Shown in pieces: positions 16,882 to 23,919 of a stretch of 64,000 bases of DNA; positions within the stretch are counted from its first letter, which is position 1; each line of letters starts with the position of its first letter. The notes below the pieces were generated by a model. It ran no database searches and was not told the DNA's origin. It worked only from the letters and a program-made list of their open reading frames with translations. A program made the translations under genes and the position numbers. This DNA is from Flavobacterium sp. CS20 (lineage in GTDB: Bacteria; Bacteroidota; Bacteroidia; Flavobacteriales; Flavobacteriaceae), in contig NZ_CP073015.1 of NCBI RefSeq assembly GCF_018080005.1, forward strand, positions 2,384,501-2,448,500, given 5' to 3'.

Positions 16882-17296
16882 TCATTTAGAAAAATTCAAT
16901 CTCGCTTTAGATATTGAGGTTAAAAATTGGCTTTCAGATTTTATTTATAAAAAAGATTTTGTATATACTGAAATCAACTACAACTTTTATACTGATGATG
17001 AGTTGTTAAAAATCAATAATACCCATTTAAATCATAATTTTTATACAGATATCATCACTTTTGATAATACCATACAAAATGCCATATCAGCAGATATCGC
17101 CATCAGTATAGATAGAGTAAAAGAAAATGCAAATCGAAACAATGTAGATTTTGAAACCGAACTCAAACGTGTGATGGTTCACGGTATTTTACATTGTATG
17201 GGTTATAATGATAAAGACGAGAAACAAAAACAGATAATGCGTTCAGAAGAAGAAAAAGCACTTAATATGTTCCACGTGGAACATAAAAAATCTTGA
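16859..17296 (+). CDS. ybeY: Endoribonuclease YbeY (rRNA maturation)
   Basis: A 145-residue metal-dependent RNase needed for 16S rRNA 3' processing and ribosome quality control. The catalytic signature reads 'HGILHCMGYNDKDE'. The usual third metal-binding His is replaced by Asn, a substitution I recall as common in this phylum. ATG at 16859 is chosen over the TTG just before it. It overlaps the end of the DUF4175 gene. Its last codons contain a parS-like palindrome (17268-17283), so a DNA-segregation site is embedded in the coding sequence. Confidence 0.9.
   Translation: MKAQINFNHLEKFNLALDIEVKNWLSDFIYKKDFVYTEINYNFYTDDELLKINNTHLNHNFYTDIITFDNTIQNAISADIAISIDRVKENANRNNVDFETELKRVMVHGILHCMGYNDKDEKQKQIMRSEEEKALNMFHVEHKKS
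17268..17283. promoter_or_regulatory. parS-like ParB-binding palindrome (site 1)
   Basis: TGTTCCACGTGGAACA is a perfect 16-bp palindrome of the conserved parS form TGTTnCACGTGnAACA, which ParB/Spo0J binds near replication origins. It lies in the 3' end of ybeY, 17 bp before mnmG. A second copy lies right after mnmG. Confidence 0.8.
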
Positions 17297-17300
17297 AGAA

Positions 17301-19170
17301 ATGTTTAATACGGAATATGATGTTATTGTTGTAGGAGCAGGACACGCTGGAAGTGAAGTACGCGTCTCTCGCCAATATGGGTTGTTCTACTTTGTTGATC
17401 ACGATGAATTTACAAAACATTGCTCAAATGTCTTGTAATCCAGCTATGGGCGGTATTGCTAAAGGCCAAATTATACGTGAGATTGATGCATTAGGCGGTT
17501 ATTCTGGAATTGTTTCTGATGAATCTGCCATACAATTCAAAATGCTTAACCGTTCTAAAGGACCAGCCATGTGGAGCCCAAGAGTGCAATCTGACCGTAT
17601 GATGTTTTCACAGCGTTGGAGAGAATTACTTGAAGCTACACCAAATCTTGATTTTTATCAAGAAATGGTTTCTGGATTAATCGTTAATAACAATAAAATT
17701 CAAGGCGTTAAAACCTCTTTAGGACTTGAAATTAGGTCTAAAACTGTTGTGCTTACCAATGGCACATTTTTAAATGGTTTAATTCATATTGGGGATAAAA
17801 ATTTTGGTGGCGGTAGAGCAGGTGAGCGAGCATCAACTGGAATCACAGCAGAGCTTGAAGAATTGGGTTTTGAAGCTGGTCGAATGAAAACAGGAACACC
17901 ACCAAGAGTTGATGGTCGTTCTTTAGACTTTTCTAAAATGATTGAACAACCAGGAGACGACAATATTGGTAAATTTTCTTTCCTTAAAAATGTAAAAACC
18001 ATCAACAAACAGCGTTCTTGTTATATGACCTATACTTCTCCTGAAGTTCACGATTTACTCAGAGAAGGTTTTGACCGTTCACCAATGTTTAATGGACGAA
18101 TACAAAGCATAGGTCCAAGATATTGCCCAAGTATAGAAGATAAAATAGACCGTTTTGCCGATAAAGATCGTCATCAAATGTTTATTGAGCCCGAAGGTTG
18201 GACAACCATTGAATATTACGTGAATGGGTTTTCAACTTCTCTTCCTGAAGATGTGCAATACAAAGCTCTAAAATCAGTCAAAGGTTTTGAAAACGTCAAA
18301 TTTTTCAGACCGGGTTATGCTATTGAATACGATTATTTTCCACCAACTCAACTACAACATTCTTTAGAAACCAAATTAGTTTCTGGACTGTATTTTGCTG
18401 GTCAAATCAATGGCACAACGGGTTATGAAGAAGCAGGCTCGCAAGGTTTAATGGCTGGAATAAATGCGGCTCTTAAAGTCAAAGCTCAAGACCCGTTTAT
18501 CCTTAGAAGAGACGAAGCTTATATCGGAGTTTTAATAGATGATTTAATCACTAAAGGCACTGAAGAACCCTACAGAATGTTCACTTCCCGTGCTGAATAT
18601 AGAACGCTTTTACGTCAAGATAATGCTGATATCAGATTGACAGAGCGTTCCTATCGTCTTGGCTTAGCTTCGGAAGAAAGAATGAAACAAGTCGATAAAA
18701 AGATAGAAAAAACCAAAAAGTTTGTTCAGTTTTTTAAAGACACCAGTGTTACAACTTCTGAAATTAATCCGATTTTAGAATCAAAAGGTTCAAATCCTGT
18801 TGACCAACAAGGCAAATTGTTTAAAATTTTTGCCCGTCCAAATGTTACGCTTTCAGATTTAAAACAAATCAAAAAAGTTGATGCATTTATCAAAGTAAAC
18901 AATCTTGATAAAGACGTGCAAGAACAAACCGAAATACAGATCAAATACGCAGGCTATATTGAAAAAGAAAAATTAAATGCCGATAAGCTACATCGTTTAG
19001 AAAACATCAAAATACCACAAAATTTTGATTATTCTCAGTTAAAATCGATGTCTTATGAAGCCAGAGAAAAATTGTCTCAAATACAACCTCAAAGTATTTC
19101 TCAAGCTTCTAGAGTTAGTGGCGTCAACCCAAGCGACATCTCAGTGTTATTAGTGCATTTAGGTCGATAA
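17301..19170 (+). CDS. mnmG: tRNA uridine-5-carboxymethylaminomethyl synthesis enzyme MnmG, frameshifted near its start
   Basis: An FAD-dependent partner of MnmE that modifies U34 of tRNAs. The first codons (ATG at 17301) give 'YDVIVVGAGHAGSE', the FAD-binding GxGxxG. The remaining 600 residues ('NLQNIAQMSCNPAMGGIAKGQI...', 'SGLYFAGQINGTTGYEEAGSQG', 'TSRAEYR') lie in another frame from about 17359 on. Counting residues against the family pattern suggests two bases are missing after GAA at 17355-17357. Without the shift the protein would lack its FAD loop, so this is either a sequence error or a true lesion. It is flanked by two parS-like sites. Confidence 0.88.
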
Positions 19171-19185
19171 GTTCCACGTGGAACA
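19170..19185. promoter_or_regulatory. parS-like ParB-binding palindrome (site 2)
   Basis: AGTTCCACGTGGAACA is the same palindrome as at 17268 with one changed end base. It starts at the last base of the mnmG stop codon and ends 7 bp before the next gene's ATG. Two such sites within 2 kb are unlikely by chance and fit a chromosomal centromere region. Confidence 0.75.
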
Positions 19186-19192
19186 TTTTAGT

Positions 19193-20026
19193 ATGAAAAT
19201 CAAAGATTATTTTTTAAGTCAAGAAACTTTTGAAGTTAAACCTTCAAAACATAAGGGAATTCTTCAAACTTTTCCGCAACCTTCCGAAAAAGATTTACCT
19301 AAATATTACGATTCGCCCAAATATATTTCGCATCAAACTCAAGCCAAATCATTTAAAGATAAAATTTACCAAAAGGTCAAATCTTTTATGATTGATAAGA
19401 AAAAAAAGATGGTGTTAAAACATCATCAACAAGGAAATATTTTGGATATTGGTGCTGGAACAGGAGAATTTTTGGATGCTTTTGATCATTCACTTTGGAC
19501 AAAATTTAGCATTGAACCTTCTAAAAAATTACAGTCAAATTTATCTAAAAAAGGAATCAACTTAGTAAATGATCTTGAGCAATTTGATGGCCAATCTTTT
19601 GAAGTCATTACATTATGGCATAGCCTTGAACATATTCCTGATCTTGAATTAACTGTCAAACAACTCAGAAGAATTTTAAAACCTAATGGCGTTTTATTTA
19701 TAGCTGTACCAAATCACAAAAGCTATGATGCTCAATATTACGATAAATATTGGGTAGCTTGGGATGTGCCTCGGCATTTGTGGCATTTTTCTAAGTTAGG
19801 AATGACGTCTATTTTTTCTAAGCATAATTTTAATTGTATAAAAGATAGAGGAATGTTTTTTGATGCCTTTTATGTGTCTATGTTATCAACACAATATCAA
19901 CCTAAGAGTAATTTATTAACTGCTTTTTGGGTTGCAAGTTTATCAAACTTAAAAGCTTGGTTCAACAAAGAGTATTCATCCATTATTTACGTTTTTAAAC
20001 CATCATCAAACCTAAACGACATTTGA
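19193..20026 (+). CDS. Class I SAM-dependent methyltransferase
   Basis: A 277-residue protein with a Rossmann methyltransferase core. 'GNILDIGAGTGEFLDAF' is motif I, 'FEVITLWHSLEHIPDL' motif IV and 'LKPNGVLFIAVPNHKSYDA' motif V/VI. The N-terminal 60 residues contain 'YYDSPKYISHQ', typical of a Bacteroidota subgroup. The ATG at 19193 is preferred over a GTG 15 bp upstream that falls inside the parS-like palindrome. Substrate unknown. Confidence 0.85.
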   Translation: MKIKDYFLSQETFEVKPSKHKGILQTFPQPSEKDLPKYYDSPKYISHQTQAKSFKDKIYQKVKSFMIDKKKKMVLKHHQQGNILDIGAGTGEFLDAFDHSLWTKFSIEPSKKLQSNLSKKGINLVNDLEQFDGQSFEVITLWHSLEHIPDLELTVKQLRRILKPNGVLFIAVPNHKSYDAQYYDKYWVAWDVPRHLWHFSKLGMTSIFSKHNFNCIKDRGMFFDAFYVSMLSTQYQPKSNLLTAFWVASLSNLKAWFNKEYSSIIYVFKPSSNLNDI

Positions 20027-20196
20027 TACATATTTTTTAAGAAGTGGCTTTAATCGCTTTAAAACAAATTTAATTTTAATAGTTTATGAATATTTAAAAC
20101 TTTAATTTAATAAATAATATTTATAGTAAAAATTTTAGGTCAATCTTTTATTCTTATTTACATTCGCATTTACATTCGTACCAAAATAAATCAAAT

Positions 20197-20769
20197 ATGA
20201 AAAAATTAGCAATTCTATTCATTTTAAGTGTTGGCGTTTATAGTTGCCAACAAAACAAAACCGCTTACGTAAACAATACCAAAATAATGGAAGGTTTTGA
20301 CAAACTTACCCAAACTGAAGAACAATTCACGCAAGAAGAAGAAGCTTTAAAAGCAAAAATCGATGCGATGGTTGCCGAAAGCGGTTATCAAGATTTGGTA
20401 AAAGAATACCAAAGTAAACAAGGTCAAATGTCTAAAACGGAAGAAGAAAAACTGTATAACAAAATTATGCAAATTCAACAGCGTTTAGGTCAGCAACAAC
20501 AAATGAATAATCAGCAATTTCAACAACGCAAAAACGCTGAAATGGATTCATTAGTGACTTTGGTAAAAGATTTTATCAAAGATTATGGCAAAAAAAATGG
20601 CTATACTTATATCTATGGTGCCAACGAATCTGGTAATATTTTATATGGCAAAGAAGACTTAGACATCACAGAAAAAGTAATTAAAGCTTTAAATGAAAAA
20701 TATAGCGTAAAAGAAGAAAGTTCAGATGAATCTGCCGAAGCTGAACCTAAAAATGATTCGGTTCAGTAA
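20197..20769 (+). CDS. OmpH/Skp-like periplasmic chaperone lipoprotein
   Basis: A 190-residue protein with a lipoprotein signal (lipobox VYSC, Cys at about 17). The OmpH pattern follows: 'TAYVNNTKIMEGFDKLTQTE', a long central coiled coil (about 40-130), and 'LVKDFIKDYGKKNGYTYIYGANESGNILYGKEDLDIT', the C-terminal strand region of the family. Skp-like chaperones carry outer-membrane proteins through the periplasm. Here the lipid anchor suggests a membrane-tethered version. The acidic tail (SSDESAEAEPKNDS) is disordered. Confidence 0.82.
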   Translation: MKKLAILFILSVGVYSCQQNKTAYVNNTKIMEGFDKLTQTEEQFTQEEEALKAKIDAMVAESGYQDLVKEYQSKQGQMSKTEEEKLYNKIMQIQQRLGQQQQMNNQQFQQRKNAEMDSLVTLVKDFIKDYGKKNGYTYIYGANESGNILYGKEDLDITEKVIKALNEKYSVKEESSDESAEAEPKNDSVQ

Positions 20770-20789
20770 AGTTTAAAATTCACTTTATA

Positions 20790-20821
20790 ATCATTAAGCC
20801 CGAGTTTTTGCTTGGGTTTTT
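20790..20821 (+). terminator. Rho-independent terminator after the OmpH-like gene
   Basis: AAGCCCGAG, a TTTTT loop, and GCTTGGG followed by a run of T form a G-U-containing stem with a U tract. It serves the plus-strand OmpH-like gene and touches the 3' end of the converging holB. Confidence 0.65.
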
Positions 20822-21942
20822 TATGCTTTCATGTGAATAAACCGCGATAATTTTATAGACGTATCTGTGATAACCATTTTAGAATTGACGTTTCTATCAA
20901 TATGAAAAATAGCTTCTTGTATAGTGGTATAAATGTGTTCGATATTGTTACCGTGAATAAAAGGGGCAAATTTATCTAACGAAAATTTAGTCTGAGTTTT
21001 TAAATAAACCAAGTCGTTTGCTTGATAATTTTGAAGTAAAGCTTGTCTAAAAAAATGCAAGCAATATTTTAAAAATCGAATTTGTTTATCGCGCGTATTT
21101 TCGCTAATAGTTTGACTCCATTCTACCAATTTCATCACAACTTGTTTATTCTTTTTTGCCTGAAAGACCAATCGAACCCAATCGATAAACCATTGTTCAA
21201 ACTCGAGTTCTTCTTGATTATTTTGAGCTAAATTATAGGCTATTGAAAAATTGCCATCAGCTTGTTGAGCCACAAAATCGGCTTGAGATGAGTCGAGAGA
21301 TAAGCGATTAACCAATGCTTCTCGAATAGCCTCTTGACTTAATCGTGGAAAATATAAGCGTTGACACCTCGATTTTATAGTATCTAAAAGAAGTTCTTCT
21401 TTATCTGTTGTTAAAATCAAAAACGTCTTTTCTGGTGGTTCTTCAATGAGTTTTAATAGTTTGTTAGCGGCTTGAGTATTAAGCTTGTCCGCACACCAAA
21501 TGACTATAACTTTAGCCACTCCAGAATGTGGTTTTAAAGCGAGTTCATTTGCAATACGATCAGCCTCGTGAACTGACATCAAGCCTTTTTTCTTTTCAAT
21601 ACCTATTTCAGCATACCAAGTTTTCAAATCCATATACGGATTAGATTTTGCTAAATTCAACCAAGTTTTAATAAAGTCAGAAGTTGTAGGTTTACTTGGC
21701 TTTCCTTTATTATTATTAACAGGCACTGCAATATGAAAATCAGGATGTTGTAAAACCGATGAATAAGTTTGTCTGGACGGATCAGAATTTAAAATTAAGT
21801 TAGCACAAGCCAAAGCCATAGGCAAAGTGCCATAACCCGTTTCGCCAACATAGAGTTGAGCGTGTGGCATTCTGTTGTTAGAATAACAGACTTTAAGGTG
21901 TTTTTTCAGGTGATCTTGCCCGATGATATCATCAAATGTCAT
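20821..21942 (-). CDS. holB: DNA polymerase III subunit delta'
   Basis: A 373-residue clamp-loader subunit of the AAA+ fold. 'IIGQDHLKKHLKVCYSNNRMPHAQLYVGETGYGTLPMA' is the degenerate Walker A region (no GKT, as usual for delta' in this phylum). 'KVIVIWCADKLNTQAANKLLKLIEEPPEKTFLIL' is the Walker B/SRC region, and 'SRCQRLYF' the arginine motif. The frame stays open upstream to 22050, but that extension runs across tRNA-Gln and its promoter. The ATG at 21942 is the right start. Confidence 0.92.
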   Translation of the reverse strand: MTFDDIIGQDHLKKHLKVCYSNNRMPHAQLYVGETGYGTLPMALACANLILNSDPSRQTYSSVLQHPDFHIAVPVNNNKGKPSKPTTSDFIKTWLNLAKSNPYMDLKTWYAEIGIEKKKGLMSVHEADRIANELALKPHSGVAKVIVIWCADKLNTQAANKLLKLIEEPPEKTFLILTTDKEELLLDTIKSRCQRLYFPRLSQEAIREALVNRLSLDSSQADFVAQQADGNFSIAYNLAQNNQEELEFEQWFIDWVRLVFQAKKNKQVVMKLVEWSQTISENTRDKQIRFLKYCLHFFRQALLQNYQANDLVYLKTQTKFSLDKFAPFIHGNNIEHIYTTIQEAIFHIDRNVNSKMVITDTSIKLSRFIHMKA

Positions 21943-21981
21943 AACACGCAAAATTAAGATAAATAAAATTGGCAGTAAAGA

Positions 21982-22012
21982 TTTGCGTAAACAAAAGAAT
22001 GTTTTAAATTTG
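21982..22012 (+). promoter_or_regulatory. Promoter of tRNA-Gln
   Basis: TTTG (21982-21985), exactly 19 bp, then TAAATTTG (22005-22012): a textbook Bacteroidota housekeeping promoter. The mature tRNA starts 12 bp downstream of the box. Confidence 0.8.
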
Positions 22013-22023
22013 CAAATCCATTT

Positions 22024-22096
22024 TGGCCTATGGTGTAACTGGCAACACATCTGGTTTTGGTCCAGAAGAGTCTAGGTTCGAGCCCTAGTAGGCTAA
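22024..22096 (+). tRNA. tRNA-Gln (anticodon TTG)
   Basis: A 73-nt cloverleaf. The acceptor stem is TGGCCTA/TAGGCTA (one G-U). The anticodon stem is TCTGG/CCAGA around loop TTTTGGT, giving anticodon TTG. The T arm is CTAGG-TTCGAGC-CCTAG. The CCA end is not encoded. It has a perfect-spacing promoter and a strong terminator directly after. Confidence 0.93.
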
Positions 22097-22104
22097 CAAA
22101 AATC

Positions 22105-22139
22105 AACCTGAATTGCTAAGGTAGTTCAGGTTTTTTTTA
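22105..22139 (+). terminator. Rho-independent terminator of tRNA-Gln
   Basis: AACCTGAA (22105-22112) pairs with TTCAGGTT (22125-22132), followed by an uninterrupted run of T. It ends the tRNA transcript. Confidence 0.85.
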
Positions 22140-22192
22140 TGGAGTTTAAAGCATAATATGGCGAGAAGTTTATCCCGAGCGTAGCCGAGGGA

Positions 22193-22215
22193 AGCCCTAG
22201 TAGACTAACAAAAAT
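22193..22215 (+). repeat. Displaced copy of the tRNA-Gln 3' end (possible attachment-site scar)
   Basis: 23 bases match the 3' end of tRNA-Gln plus trailing bases (22081-22103) with one mismatch, 112 bp downstream. Duplication of a tRNA 3' end is the usual trace of integrase-mediated insertion. Accessory genes follow directly, but no integrase is seen in the window. Confidence 0.6.
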
Positions 22216-22266
22216 TATGTTTTTTTAAAAAACACTATCTGCTAGTATTGTAGAGGGACTTTAATT

Positions 22267-22720
22267 TTAATCAAATGCTTCACTGAAAAAATAAGATTTT
22301 GAACTTCTATCATTTTTATTTCCAAACTTTATAACTATTTCAAATTTAGGGTATTTCAATTCGTTTATTGTTATAATTTCAGGATTTAAAACACCTTCTA
22401 TTTTAAATAATTTACTCCACGAATAATAATCACCGTCTGGTTTTACAGAAATAAAAAGGCTTTGTAAAATGTAAAATGCCGTCATAGCCATCAAAATAAT
22501 TTTCTGGCGTTGCTTTGGCGTCATCTACGGTATAAACATTTACAAACATTGCTCTTGAAAAAAGACTATGGTTTTTTACGTTGACTTGTGAGATATTTGA
22601 AAAATAATAATTCAAATCAGTATTATCAGCCATTTCTATCAAATCACCTTGAGCTTTACAATTCAAAATTTGAATCGTAAAACACACAAACATAAGTATT
22701 TTTAAAACGTTTTTGTTCAT
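22267..22720 (-). pseudogene. Secreted protein of unknown family, split by a homopolymer frameshift
   Basis: A reading frame from 22720 gives a signal peptide (MNKNVLKILMFVCFTIQILN) and about 85 residues up to 'YDGILHFTKPF'. The other half ('ISVKPDGDYYSWSKLFKIEG...') is in the next frame and ends at 22267. Removing one base from the five-A run at 22453-22457 (T run on the coding strand) joins both into one protein of about 150 residues. No family recognised. It follows two tandem paralogous secreted proteins in the same orientation. Single-base homopolymer error or phase variation are both possible. Confidence 0.6.
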
Positions 22721-22742
22721 GACTTAAAAATAATACTTTTTT

Positions 22743-22778
22743 TAAAAAACACCCTCTACTTGGGGTTGTAGAGGGTGG
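22743..22778 (-). terminator. Terminator after the 177-residue paralog
   Basis: ACCCTCTA/TAGAGGGT stem (22751-22758 with 22769-22776) followed by T6 on the minus strand. A closely similar hairpin follows the neighbouring paralog, so the terminator was duplicated with the gene. Confidence 0.65.
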
Positions 22779-22788
22779 TTGATTTATG

Positions 22789-23322
22789 TTAGTCTGATAC
22801 CTTAGTTAAAATAATATCTGTAGGCACATTAAAATCTGGCGAAACAGAGCTAAAAGTAAGATGCCGCCCTTCACTTTCCTGAACTGTCCATCTGGCAGTA
22901 ACCGTATTGGTAAGTTGATTGTTAGATATAATTTCAATTTTGACTTGACCTCTTTTTATTCTATCGTACAAATTTGGGTTTATTGTATTATCAATAAAGG
23001 GACCGATGAGGTAATTTGACGTGACATCAACATTAATAGCGCTAGGCACCCAACCTTTACTGTCGCCTGGTATTTTTCCTTTTTCTGAGGTATAAATATA
23101 GTTTTGTATAATGCCATTATCATCTACGACAAACTTTTCAAAATGACCTACAATTACATCGGGAGCTTCATTGTATTCCCATAATATTACTCTAAAAACT
23201 TCATTGTTTTCTTGATATTCCCAAGTTCCTGTAAATAAATCCATAGGAGTTGTTTGGGAGTAAAGAGCATTTGAAATTATTAAACTGGCACTAAATATTA
23301 AAATTTTTGAGTTTAGGTTCAT
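22789..23322 (-). CDS. Secreted protein, tandem paralog 1 (DUF6705-like)
   Basis: A 177-residue protein with a signal peptide (about 1-22, ending ALYSQT). The mature part begins 'MDLFTGTWEYQENNEVFRVILWEY', a lipocalin-like opening, and ends 'VPTDIILTKVSD'. It resembles a flavobacterial family I recall as DUF6705 (name uncertain). The next gene upstream (23378-23908) is a close paralog. About 205 bp of DNA are almost identical between the two, but the middle and 3' parts differ. Function unknown. Confidence 0.75.
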   Translation of the reverse strand: MNLNSKILIFSASLIISNALYSQTTPMDLFTGTWEYQENNEVFRVILWEYNEAPDVIVGHFEKFVVDDNGIIQNYIYTSEKGKIPGDSKGWVPSAINVDVTSNYLIGPFIDNTINPNLYDRIKRGQVKIEIISNNQLTNTVTARWTVQESEGRHLTFSSVSPDFNVPTDIILTKVSD

Positions 23323-23336
23323 TAACTTTTTTTTTA

Positions 23337-23369
23337 AACCACCCTCTAATTGAGATTTAGAGGGTGGTT
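23337..23369 (-). terminator. Perfect 12-bp hairpin between the two paralogs
   Basis: AACCACCCTCTA (23337-23348) pairs perfectly with 23358-23369. Only three T follow on the minus strand, so it is a weaker terminator than its duplicate at 22751. Confidence 0.6.
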
Positions 23370-23377
23370 GATTTATG

Positions 23378-23908
23378 TTAGTCGGATACCTTAGTTAAAA
23401 TAATATCCGTAGGTACATTAAAATCTGGAGATTGTGTTGATAATCTAATATGTTGTCCTATTCTTTCTTTCACAGTCCATCGGGCAGTAACGGTATTGGT
23501 AAGCTGATTATTGGATAAAATTTCAATTTTCACTTCACCCGTTTTTATTCTATCGTACAAATTTGGGTTAATCGTATTGTCTTCAAAAATACCTTTTATA
23601 AAATCTGTTGAAACGCCTGCATAAATAGCAAAGGGAATCCATCCTTTACTGTCGCCTGGTATTTTTCCTTTTTCAGAGGTATAAATATAGTTTTGTATAA
23701 TGCCATTATCATCTACGACAAACTTTTCAAAATGACCTACAATTACATCGGGAGCTTCATTGTATTCCCATAATATTACTCTAAAAACTTCATTGTTTTC
23801 TTGATATTCCCAAGTTCCTGTAAACAAATCCATAGGAGTTGTTTGGGAATAAATACTCATTGATAGTAAAAGACTTATGTTTAATAATATATGTTTTATG
23901 GTTTTCAT
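23378..23908 (-). CDS. Secreted protein, tandem paralog 2 (DUF6705-like)
   Basis: A 176-residue paralog of the preceding gene, with its own signal peptide (about 1-21). It shares residues about 22-95 almost exactly and the C-terminal 'FNVPTDIILTKVSD'. It differs in the region 'FAIYAGVSTDFIKGIFED' and around 'RIGQHIRLSTQ'. It lies 11 bp downstream of the JAMM-motif lipoprotein gene, so co-transcription is likely. Function unknown. Confidence 0.75.
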   Translation of the reverse strand: MKTIKHILLNISLLLSMSIYSQTTPMDLFTGTWEYQENNEVFRVILWEYNEAPDVIVGHFEKFVVDDNGIIQNYIYTSEKGKIPGDSKGWIPFAIYAGVSTDFIKGIFEDNTINPNLYDRIKTGEVKIEILSNNQLTNTVTARWTVKERIGQHIRLSTQSPDFNVPTDIILTKVSD

Positions 23909-23919
23909 GGTTTTGTTTT

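Noticed and set aside
21943-22050. 36-codon upstream extension of holB
   Set aside because: It runs over tRNA-Gln and its promoter, and the peptide has no similarity to the delta' N-terminus. ATG 21942 gives the normal start.
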